Below, piece by piece: positions 57,301-64,000 of a stretch of DNA of 64,000 nt (positions are counted from its first letter, which is position 1; every line of letters starts with the position of its first letter). A model generated the notes under the pieces. It had not been told where the DNA came from. It was given only the letters and a program-made list of their open reading frames with translations, and did no database searches. This DNA is from an uncultured Verrucomicrobiota bacterium. Lineage in GTDB: Bacteria > Verrucomicrobiota > Kiritimatiellia > RFP12 > UBA1067. Location: positions 51,640 to 115,639 of the forward strand of contig CAMZEN010000002.1 of NCBI GenBank assembly GCA_947305775.1, written 5' to 3'. A program made the position numbers and the translations under genes.

Positions 57301-57884
57301 TCGATCTTGAGCTCGATACCAAGGTTGTAGATGAGCCTACGTGGAAGAACTACGGCATGAAGATACCGTATTCCGGCAACAGCTCGTCGCTTGAAAGCTT
57401 CACGGGTATCGGCGAAATATTCTCCTCGCTTTCCGACCTTATCGCCAACGTTGGCGGAGAGCTTCCGGCAAGCACCCGTCAGATGATTGTCGACAACGCA
57501 ACGGTGTCCGCGATTGGTGCGATGGACTCGCTCTCTTCGTCCGGCGACAAGAATATGACGTACTATGAGGCTCCGATGGAACAGCCGTTCTTCCATGTCC
57601 GTTCCATCTCCTCCAAGGTGTCGATATTCCCTGGGGCGACCATTGTCATGGGCGGTCTAATAACCGAAAGCCGTCAGGCGATAGACGACAAGGTACCGTT
57701 CCTTGGCGACCTGCCGTTCATCGGTCGTCTCTTCCGCAGCCATGCAGAGGAGACCGTCAAGAAGAACCTCCTAATCTTCGTAACGACCCGTCTTGTTGAC
57801 GTCCGTGGCAGAGAGGTTTCCGTTGGCGGCGGTGCTGAGTCGGCTTCCGACGTCAAGCCTGCTCCAGAGACGGCATCCAACTGA
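54348..57884 (+). CDS. secretin (PilQ/GspD superfamily, Amuc_1098-like)
   Basis: An outer-membrane channel subunit of 1178 residues. The signal peptide MTNLKKIAAVSVAAAVIVSVSLAFA starts at ATG 54348; an in-frame TTG at 54324 is possible but would bury the signal. Residues ~52-240 are a Glu/Pro/Ala repeat linker. Residues ~270-460 are helical and TPR-like (MSEGAYADATRSYVNALRLL, IDTALDECELVLVNDPYNQ). N-type ring domains occupy about 500-760, with a VEVSQQDLNSLGF-like strand near 745. The secretin core is about 880-1140: EKREVGVILDVTPTLTDDGNLIDLELD, PGATIVMGGLITES and VPFLGDLPFIGRLFRS, near residue 1115. Akkermansia Amuc_1098 matches in place and general plan. It ends the pilus-like set and is followed by a terminator. 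No pilin, PilB/PilT ATPase or PilC is in the window, so the partner system is not defined here. Confidence 0.92.
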   Translation: MTNLKKIAAVSVAAAVIVSVSLAFAQDDLDDLLKDLESDLAGEAVTSAPAQEEPAAEPAPAEEEASAPEEAAPEEEPSADEEPAVEEPAADEDPTVDAEEASSDEEEPSAEAEEEPSADEEEPAAEEPAAEEEPVAVDDEPAADGEEPAVEDEPAAEGDEPADGVEEPAAEEDPAVAEDEPAPVEEPAVADEEPVADEEPAAEEEPAAVDDEPVAGSEPEPAVAEEEPEPAVAEVEPTPLAALAANVVAAPSNATGDAELLDNLRTTERLRREAYDAQAKREILSARQSMSEGAYADATRSYVNALRLLNDSPSTKALRRECEQGIAESQYREALEEDRLGRRESAIELMEKAKAMRHPKARRQLEAWSKGEDPNANRTELSDIRHRRNDKEYREQREKNRRHLKRARQLLSVRDIDTALDECELVLVNDPYNQEAIRLRSAIQKKRALILDQEYRAQHDAMIADVDKAWRPVYAPNARELEESVSSTVKRAVGDDPERSMEQSIIQRMKEMTLPTISFKPPATIIDAVDYFRGASKDFDRPDIPLEERGFNFVLKTPETLLSQGAVQEDDSDDGFASTGDEAAGPSGQVGVPVIPMITANAISFYDALKLVCDSVDYKFKVQGPVVMVMHKDIVTEEMITRSYPVVAAFLERMGSASSDIKEMKSAGFGGGSSRNSDESEDNQERDWKEFFSLMGVQWPEGSSILYIKTIGKLRVKNTYENLAELEKALTELNVDQKLIEIEARFVEVSQQDLNSLGFEWILNSNYTLGSGGWLGRKLGLKKGGYAPGYTESTSTTQYRLANGEILDDVTKTTYAANNETGWRRNSLVNGRPSRLQNGIAGVDAMGGEGATYGDVNRYISRTGNVISGQDASNNDQFMKVNAFLGSADLSMILHMLSQRTDTDLLSAPKVLTRPGENAVIKVVTEYIYPTDYNVQLQSSSSSGGYSGGSQSAVLAVVEPEQFEKREVGVILDVTPTLTDDGNLIDLELDTKVVDEPTWKNYGMKIPYSGNSSSLESFTGIGEIFSSLSDLIANVGGELPASTRQMIVDNATVSAIGAMDSLSSSGDKNMTYYEAPMEQPFFHVRSISSKVSIFPGATIVMGGLITESRQAIDDKVPFLGDLPFIGRLFRSHAEETVKKNLLIFVTTRLVDVRGREVSVGGGAESASDVKPAPETASN
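54501..55068 (+). repeat. Glu/Pro/Ala-rich repeat region of the secretin
   Basis: About 189 residues built from EEPA-type units (EEPAVEEPAAD, DEPAADGEEPAVED, EEPVADEEPAAEEEP). At DNA level GAAGAGCCTGC and GACGAGCCTGC recur many times. It is strongly acidic, probably disordered and prone to length change by slippage. Confidence 0.85.
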
Positions 57885-57917
57885 TCTGAAAGCGCACGTC
57901 AATAGTGCAAAGCAAGA

Positions 57918-57948
57918 AGCCGCGGTATTGTTGCCACGGCTTTTTCTT
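57918..57948 (+). terminator. rho-independent terminator after the secretin gene
   Basis: AGCCGCGG (57918-57925) pairs with CCACGGCT (57934-57941) with one mismatch around an 8-base loop and runs into TTTTTCTTT. It closes the transcript carrying the secretin gene. Confidence 0.75.
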
Positions 57949-57959
57949 TGTGATATAAT
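57931..57959 (+). promoter_or_regulatory. promoter of giant protein 3
   Basis: TTGCCA (57931-57936), 17 bases, TATAAT (57954-57959) preceded by TGA, an extended -10. The -35 lies within the terminator stem. Only seven bases separate the -10 from the ATG at 57967. Confidence 0.78.
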
Positions 57960-57966
57960 ATAAGCA

Positions 57967-60900
57967 ATGTCAAACAAATCAATTGTATCTGCTGCAGGTG
58001 CCTGTCTTTGCGCTTGTGCGCTGGCGCTATGCTCATTTTATGCCAATGCTGCGGAACCCCTAGTGACGCAGTATATAGCCCCAGTTGCCGATCCGACATG
58101 GGCGGCCTCCGTAACAAACTCTACTTACGGCAATGGTGAGGGATTCACGTATTACCGCGCTTCAAAGGGGGATAGTCCAAAGTACTACAACTATTACATA
58201 GCGCTTGGCGGCAAATATTATACTACATGGCGTGTTTGGGTGGACTTCGGTGTTGGTCCAAGTTCATATCAATCCACGTTGACTCGTTCCGTATTGTTGT
58301 CGAACACCACAGCCAATTGCTATCTGTATCCGGCTAAGTGCAATATTGAAAATCTACCATCAGGTGGTTTTGCGTACGACTGGTCATCATCGGACAACAT
58401 TACTGAAACATGTCAGCCAACACCTGGTAAATTCAACTTGGAGCAAGAGGTACTGCGTTTCTACTTGGATGCTTCGCCTACGCCGTCCAAAGGCCCTGCG
58501 GCAGCGTATGTTCAGTGCGTGCACACAGATTGGGTGTACACAGTGAAGTTCGATGCGAATGCGAATGGCGTGTCGGGCAAAATGGAAAACTTTACGTTCA
58601 CGAATTCTGCGGCATTGCCCATAAACAAATTCACACGAACTGGATATTCCTTCCACGACTGGAGTACTAACAGTTTAGGCAAAGGCGTGACCATCCCAGA
58701 TGGCGGGGCGGTGGCGGACGACCTTTCGCTTTTTGCAACATGGTTGGCTAAACAATACACAATAACGCTTGATGGGCAGAGCGCATCCGTTGCAGGTTCG
58801 ACTTCCGTAAAGGCGACATTCGACGATTTGCTACCGAAGATCACTCCACCGACGCGCAGCGGATATTCTTTTGGGGGATATTTTACGCAGGTAAACGGAA
58901 ATGGCGACAAGTGGTATGATGAAAATGGTAATGGCGCAGAAGTTCCATGGCGTATCGCCAATGACGCTACACTGTATGCAAAATGGATTTCAAACGGATA
59001 TGTAGTTACATTCAACATCAATACAAGCGACGCTAGCGCAAGTGCGACTCAGCAGTCCAAGACGGTGACTTACGGAGGAGTGTACGGCGAATTGCCTTCT
59101 GCCACTCGCACCGGATATGATTTCCTGGGATGGTATACGTCAAGTTCCGCAGGCTCGCAGGTGCTAGCTACTAGTAAGGTTTGGGTAACTCAAGCGCAGA
59201 CTTTATTTGCGCATTGGACGCCGAAGACCTACACGGTTGCGCTCAATATGCAAAGCGGAACTGGCGGGGATACGTCCGTCAGGGCGGTCTATGGTGTGGC
59301 CATGCCAGCAGCTCGGATGCCAGAACGTAAGGGCTATACGTTCGGCGGCTACTTCACCTCAGCCAACGGCGATGGAACCAAATATTACAGTGGCGATGGA
59401 ACGAGCGCAAAAACATGGGATATTCCATCTGCGACAACGTTGTACGCGAAGTGGACGGCCAACAGTTACTCCGTAACGCTTGATCGTCGTGGCGGCAGCG
59501 GGGGCTCCAGCGCCGTCATGGCCACCTATTCGCAGCCGATGCCCGCGGCGACCATGCCGACGCGCACGGGCTACGAGTTCCAGGGCTACTGGTCCGGCGA
59601 GGGCGGCGTAGGGGTGCAGTACTACACGGCCGCAGGGGCTAGTGCGAAGAACTGCGACTTCACCTCTGCGAAGATCCTGTATGCGAAGTGGGCCGCTAAT
59701 CCATATCAAGTGGTGTTTGATTCGAATGGCGGCAGCGGTGAAATGTCCCCGCAGCCCTTTACCTATGGAAAGGCTGATGGTCTCTCGCCCAACGCTTTTT
59801 ATAGGATCGGCTACACCTTTGGCGGATGGGCGACCTCTGCAACCGGTAGCAAGGCGTACAACGACTGCCAGGTGGTTTCGAACCTGACTGCGCAGACCTG
59901 CGGCACCGTTTCGTTGTACGCCCGCTGGACGGCCAATGCATACACGGTGAGGTTCGATGCGAATGGCGGCGCCGGTGCTATGGGCGATGAGTCGTTCACA
60001 TACGATGTATTTAAGAACCTCGCCAACAATGGATTCCGTCGGATCGGTTACACCTTTGGTGGTTGGGCCACTACGCCAGATGGGGTCGCTGTGTACGACA
60101 ACAAGGAGCTTGTGAAGAACCTGTCGTCCGAATCCGGTGCGGTGTTGACGCTCTATGCAACATGGCAGGCTAATGCATACTCCGTACGGTTCAACAACAG
60201 CGTAGGCTCGGGAACAGGAGCCATGGCGGACCAGAATTTCCTATACGATGAGCCGCAGGCCCTTAGCGCTAATGCGTTTGAGCGCACTGGGTATTCTTTC
60301 GCTGGCTGGGCGACGAATTCGACAGGAGTGGTAGTCTACGGCGATTGTCAAGTCGTAAGAAACCTGACGGCTACGGCTAATGCCATGTTCCATCTCTATT
60401 CACGCTGGACCACCAACGACTACGCTGTTACGCTCGATATGCAAGGCGGCACTGGCGGAGATACATCCGTTCGGGCGGCTTTTGGTGTGCCGATGCCAAC
60501 GGCGCGGATGCCCGTACGTGCAGGCTACAAGTTTGGCGGCTACTGGTCCAGCAAGAATGGCGAAGGCGTGATGTACTATAGTGAGAACGGCGACAGCGCC
60601 CGTATCTGGAACATAGACTCCGATACGACACTTTATGCGAAGTGGACAGCCAACAGGTACACAGTAACGCTTGATCGTCAGGGCGGCATCGGGGGTTCTG
60701 GCACCGTCACGGCCACTTATTCGCAGACCATGCCCGACGCGATCATGCCGACTCGCACGGGCTACACTTTCCGTGGCTACTATTCCGGCAAGAACGGTGG
60801 AGGGGTGCAGTACTATACAGCAGCTGGGGACGGAGCCACGAAGTGCGACTTCACCGCTGCGAAGACTTTGTACGCGAATTGGTCTGCAAATTCATATACG

Positions 60901-63900
60901 GTGTCTTTTGTTCCGAACAAAAGCGATGTAGAATTGCTGCAGAACTCAAAACAGGTGACATTCGATTCAGAATATGGCGATCTGCCGCAACCTAAGCTTA
61001 TAGGATACACCTTTATCGGTTGGTACACTTCTGCCTCCGGGGGCGATAAGGTGGAAAGTGCAACTATAGTGGGGACTGCTAGTGATCATAGCCTGTATGC
61101 GCACTGGACTCCCAATCCCACAACAATAACCTTCGACAAAAAAGGTGGCTCAGGAGGATCGGATTCAGTAATAGCCACCTATTCCTCGGCCTTAGAAGCA
61201 ATAGGCATTCCTGAGCGTAGAGGATATGAGTTTTTGGGATATTGGTACACAGCGGAAAACGGCGCGAAAATCCAGTATTACGATGCTAATGGATATGGCA
61301 CCCGATACTGGCAAGTAATCAGCGAGTTTGCTGTGCTATGGGCGCAATGGAAACCGAAAGTATACAGGATCAATTTCGGAAACACGGGTGCGACCGATGG
61401 TCTCGAATCAATACTACTTACATACGATGAAAGGCCAGCAAACTTAAGCAAAGTGCCTAGCTACAATAAGGGATTTTCGTTCAAGGGCTACTGGACCGAA
61501 GAAAACGGCGAGGGCGAAAAATACTGGGACAACATGGGTAGATGGGTTGGTGGCGACGTTTGGACAAATATCGAGGTTAATACTGTTTATGCTTTTGCAA
61601 AAGCGGTGTCCATGACTGTTACCTTTGACGCCAACGGAGGCGAATGTGACCAGGAGGATAAGGTGGTCGAGTACAATTCGCAGTATGGAGACCTGCCTGT
61701 GCCAACTCGTAAAAAGTACATATTCTTGGGATGGTTCCCAGCAAAGAACGGTGGCGTCGAGATCACTAGCGACACCGAAGTTGAACAGACGGAAAATCAT
61801 ACCCTTTATGCACATTGGCTGGACAACACGATATGCATTCGTTTTGATGCAAACGGCGGCAAGATAGATGGTTCATCTGTGACCAATATTGTAGGCTTTT
61901 ATGAACGTGGCACCGAATATGAAGTCTTGCCCATTCCTACGCCAGCCATCGAAACGCTTTCGTTTGCCGGATGGTGGACATCGACCAATCCGGCGGACCG
62001 AGTTCAGAAGCTGGTATCTGACATTGTCGATTCTGCCGCAACCAACCTATATGCAAGGTGGAAGGCCGTAGCCGATCCGGTGGAATGTTTGCTGACGTAC
62101 CAAAAGATGCCTGGCGGATCCGAATTCTACAAAACTAATGCTGTTGCTGGTGCAGAGTATGGAAAGTTTTTCCCGCTTCAGTCACCAGAGCATGATGGTG
62201 GATACAGGTTCTTGGGCTGGTACGACAACGAAGGTAGGCGCATTTCCGAATATGATATAGTAGAGGGCAATGCTATACTCACCGAACGCTGGACGCTTGG
62301 CGATTTCAACGATGTGTGGGGGTGCGAAAACATATCCTTTACGACAAATGGTGTGTCGGGTTGGGTGATCGATCAAGAAACCGGGGAAGCGAAAAGTGGA
62401 GTGCTGATCAAGGATTATGGCCGACAGTTGACTTCATTAAAAATGCAACCTGATGTAAGCGGTATGTTGTATTTTGAATGGAAAGTATCAAGCATAATAA
62501 ATCCCGCTCCGCTTCCGACCGAGAAGGTACGTTTAGGTTTTGGCGAAGAAGGCGTAATAAATGGTGAGAGTTTTATCGAAGGAACTACTCAAGTTGTTGA
62601 GTTTTGCTCGTTTGCAACAAATATAATGCACAACTCAATATATTCTTGGAATTATCAAAGAGGTCGTTATGCGGATTTCGATGGTCTTGATGATTGTGGA
62701 TGGGTAAGAAATCTGCAGTTTATTTCCGATTCAGAACCCACGTCAATAGACGATTGGACTTCGTTTACAAATATTACTTCGAATGTTCCTGGTGCTGCAT
62801 GGACGACTGGCGGCGCGAAGTCGTGGGCAACGGTTGAGACGAACAAGGATGTAGTGGCTGTTGACGCGGTGACGGATGGTCGGTCGAGTTGGCTTAAGCT
62901 CGAGGTCCCTGCAGAGAAGGGCTGCTTGACGTTCAAATGGCGTGTGAACGGCGAGGCTGGCTATGTCGACACGAATGGTGTAGCACAGGCATGCGATTAT
63001 CTTGAATTCTCAGATGAGCGTGGTAGGCGTCGACTTCGCATTGAGGGCGTGACAAACGATTTCGCAGAAGTGGTTTGGGTAAACAATACCGATTCGAAGC
63101 ACACCTTCACTTGGCGATACGTAAAGGATGGCGATATTGCGGAAGGCGATGACATTGCAATGATAAAGGATGTCATATGGACGCCAGGTGAGGTTATGAT
63201 CTCTGCTGAGGCAACGGGATATTCGGGCATGTACGATGGCGACGGACACGGCATAAGAGTATCCGTCGAGACCCCGATATCCGATTACGATGTAGTGTAT
63301 TCTCTTTATGAAGGCGGACCCTACTTTAATAACTGTCCGCTTCTCACCAATGCGTGCACGACCACCATATGGTACGTGGTTTCTGCCGAGGACTACACTT
63401 CGCTCACCAACAGTTGTGTTGTGCAAATCCTGCAGGCTACGAACGCGTGGACGATCGTGCCTGCTATAGCCGGGTGGACGGAGGGCGGCGCGCCGTCCGC
63501 GCCGGTCGGTGCGTCCAGGTTCGGCGATGTTTCCGTTGCTTACGCTGCGAAGGGAAGCGAATCGTTTTCTGCAGAGCAGCCCTCTATCGCAGGGGCGTAC
63601 GTTGCGAGGTTCACGGTTGATGGGACGGACGACTGGACCGCTCTCATGTCCGAGGTCGACTTCACGATAGCCCCGAAGCCGCTCCCGCACGTCGAGGCGA
63701 CGGGCTGGTCCGGGGTTTACGACGGGACGGGACACGGCATAGGTGTAGTGTCGACGAACGAAGGCGCGACCGTGCTGTACGCGTTTTCGGCCGACGGACC
63801 TTACGTGTCCGAGATTCCCCTCTTCACCAATGCGTGCGCGACTTCCGTGTGGTACATCGTGTCGGCCGATGGCTTCTCGACGGTCACCAACCGCATGACG

Positions 63901-64000
63901 GTGGAGATCCTGCAGGCTACGAACGCGTGGACGATCGTGCCTGCCATAGCCGGGTGGACGGAGGGCGGCGCGCCGTCCGCGCCGGTCGGTGCGTCCAGGT
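57967..64000 (+). CDS. giant secreted protein 3: InlB/Flg_new repeats (3' end outside window, at least 2011 aa)
   Basis: One frame stays open from ATG 57967 to the last base, with no stop. The N-terminus MSNKSIVSAAGACLCACALALCSFYANA is a signal peptide with several Cys. Residues ~30-185 are an unrecognised domain. Residues ~190-1445 hold sixteen InlB B-repeat/Flg_new units of 74-83 residues, each of the pattern YTVTFDANGG...GYTFGGW...LYAKW. Residues ~1610-1740 resemble the beta-sandwich found in many Bacteroidetes/PVC surface proteins (LTFKWRVN, HTFTWRYVKDGD). From ~1745 on there is a repeated YDG/MBG-like Ig module that continues past the window. No catalytic motif was seen; adhesion is the likely role. 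There is no Shine-Dalgarno before the ATG. The InlB part is more AT-rich than neighbouring genes, whereas the last 600 bases return to high GC. Confidence 0.87.
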   Translation, partial: MSNKSIVSAAGACLCACALALCSFYANAAEPLVTQYIAPVADPTWAASVTNSTYGNGEGFTYYRASKGDSPKYYNYYIALGGKYYTTWRVWVDFGVGPSSYQSTLTRSVLLSNTTANCYLYPAKCNIENLPSGGFAYDWSSSDNITETCQPTPGKFNLEQEVLRFYLDASPTPSKGPAAAYVQCVHTDWVYTVKFDANANGVSGKMENFTFTNSAALPINKFTRTGYSFHDWSTNSLGKGVTIPDGGAVADDLSLFATWLAKQYTITLDGQSASVAGSTSVKATFDDLLPKITPPTRSGYSFGGYFTQVNGNGDKWYDENGNGAEVPWRIANDATLYAKWISNGYVVTFNINTSDASASATQQSKTVTYGGVYGELPSATRTGYDFLGWYTSSSAGSQVLATSKVWVTQAQTLFAHWTPKTYTVALNMQSGTGGDTSVRAVYGVAMPAARMPERKGYTFGGYFTSANGDGTKYYSGDGTSAKTWDIPSATTLYAKWTANSYSVTLDRRGGSGGSSAVMATYSQPMPAATMPTRTGYEFQGYWSGEGGVGVQYYTAAGASAKNCDFTSAKILYAKWAANPYQVVFDSNGGSGEMSPQPFTYGKADGLSPNAFYRIGYTFGGWATSATGSKAYNDCQVVSNLTAQTCGTVSLYARWTANAYTVRFDANGGAGAMGDESFTYDVFKNLANNGFRRIGYTFGGWATTPDGVAVYDNKELVKNLSSESGAVLTLYATWQANAYSVRFNNSVGSGTGAMADQNFLYDEPQALSANAFERTGYSFAGWATNSTGVVVYGDCQVVRNLTATANAMFHLYSRWTTNDYAVTLDMQGGTGGDTSVRAAFGVPMPTARMPVRAGYKFGGYWSSKNGEGVMYYSENGDSARIWNIDSDTTLYAKWTANRYTVTLDRQGGIGGSGTVTATYSQTMPDAIMPTRTGYTFRGYYSGKNGGGVQYYTAAGDGATKCDFTAAKTLYANWSANSYTVSFVPNKSDVELLQNSKQVTFDSEYGDLPQPKLIGYTFIGWYTSASGGDKVESATIVGTASDHSLYAHWTPNPTTITFDKKGGSGGSDSVIATYSSALEAIGIPERRGYEFLGYWYTAENGAKIQYYDANGYGTRYWQVISEFAVLWAQWKPKVYRINFGNTGATDGLESILLTYDERPANLSKVPSYNKGFSFKGYWTEENGEGEKYWDNMGRWVGGDVWTNIEVNTVYAFAKAVSMTVTFDANGGECDQEDKVVEYNSQYGDLPVPTRKKYIFLGWFPAKNGGVEITSDTEVEQTENHTLYAHWLDNTICIRFDANGGKIDGSSVTNIVGFYERGTEYEVLPIPTPAIETLSFAGWWTSTNPADRVQKLVSDIVDSAATNLYARWKAVADPVECLLTYQKMPGGSEFYKTNAVAGAEYGKFFPLQSPEHDGGYRFLGWYDNEGRRISEYDIVEGNAILTERWTLGDFNDVWGCENISFTTNGVSGWVIDQETGEAKSGVLIKDYGRQLTSLKMQPDVSGMLYFEWKVSSIINPAPLPTEKVRLGFGEEGVINGESFIEGTTQVVEFCSFATNIMHNSIYSWNYQRGRYADFDGLDDCGWVRNLQFISDSEPTSIDDWTSFTNITSNVPGAAWTTGGAKSWATVETNKDVVAVDAVTDGRSSWLKLEVPAEKGCLTFKWRVNGEAGYVDTNGVAQACDYLEFSDERGRRRLRIEGVTNDFAEVVWVNNTDSKHTFTWRYVKDGDIAEGDDIAMIKDVIWTPGEVMISAEATGYSGMYDGDGHGIRVSVETPISDYDVVYSLYEGGPYFNNCPLLTNACTTTIWYVVSAEDYTSLTNSCVVQILQATNAWTIVPAIAGWTEGGAPSAPVGASRFGDVSVAYAAKGSESFSAEQPSIAGAYVARFTVDGTDDWTALMSEVDFTIAPKPLPHVEATGWSGVYDGTGHGIGVVSTNEGATVLYAFSADGPYVSEIPLFTNACATSVWYIVSADGFSTVTNRMTVEILQATNAWTIVPAIAGWTEGGAPSAPVGASR
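58534..62301 (+). repeat. sixteen tandem InlB/Flg_new repeats
   Basis: Sixteen units, about 225-250 bases each, end with (A/S)xW. A higher-order copy is visible: units 4-5 (from ~59,227) and units 9-10 (from ~60,418) are much more alike than their neighbours, for example MQSGTGGDTSVRAVYGVAMP and MQGGTGGDTSVRAAFGVPMP, and GVQYYTAAGASAKNCDFTSAK and GVQYYTAAGDGATKCDFTAAK. Confidence 0.88.
63208..64000 (+). repeat. tandem ~160-residue Ig-like module, second copy cut by the window edge
   Basis: Copy 1 begins at 63208 and copy 2 at 63694 (offset 486, falling to 480 later). 63427-63520 and 63907-64000 are 94 bases that differ at one position (T63464/C63944), so the duplication there is recent or gene-converted. 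More copies may lie downstream. Confidence 0.88.

Overview
The window looks like a chromosomal piece of a Gram-negative, fermentative member of the PVC group, most likely Kiritimatiellota (Verrucomicrobiota subdivision 5) from a gut or anaerobic habitat. The placement is inference. It rests on a pilus-like gene set ordered like Akkermansia Amuc_1098-1102, a Chlamydia-style long GreA, enormous secreted proteins with DUF2341, LamG, thrombospondin-type-3 and InlB repeats, and an intergenic hairpin family common in PVC genomes. KdsD indicates LPS, and AckA-Pta indicates acetate fermentation. I see no rRNA, tRNA, CRISPR array or insertion sequence.

Layout. 1-1915: 3' part of a GH92 alpha-mannosidase, meeting tail-to-tail (overlapping stops) a minus-strand operon at 1912-4128 (coiled-coil membrane protein, 55-residue lipoprotein, RluA-type pseudouridine synthase). 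Divergent promoters lie at 4155-4297. 4340-13009: a tight housekeeping run of GreA with a long N-terminal extension, DksA-type zinc-finger protein, LspA, a short MiaA, HisS, a Sel1-repeat protein that appears to start at CTG, YmdB-like phosphodiesterase, CysE and a secreted EEP-family hydrolase. Most junctions overlap by 1-4 bases. 13144-15357: a secreted 737-residue protein, followed by about 630 bp of non-coding DNA with a 4 x 23 bp tandem array and a 20 bp inverted repeat.

15988-46471: a lipoprotein and two giant secreted proteins (3663 and about 6327 residues). 46495-49712: ackA, pta, kdsD. 49743-57884: a secretin-centred set (Amuc_1102-like, PilM-PilN fusion, PilO/Amuc_1100-like, Amuc_1099-like, secretin with a long acidic Glu/Pro/Ala linker). 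57967-64000: a third giant secreted protein, open to the window edge, with 16 InlB/Flg_new repeats and then a roughly 160-residue duplicated module. Its ATG lies 7 bases after a near-perfect -10, so its mRNA may be leaderless.

The three giants occupy more than half of the window. A reasonable working idea, not shown by the sequence, is that the secretin/PilM-N-O complex and the giant surface proteins form one envelope system. Several promoters share a TTGC-type -35 with 17-18 bp spacing, which suggests one housekeeping sigma factor reads both the housekeeping and surface genes.
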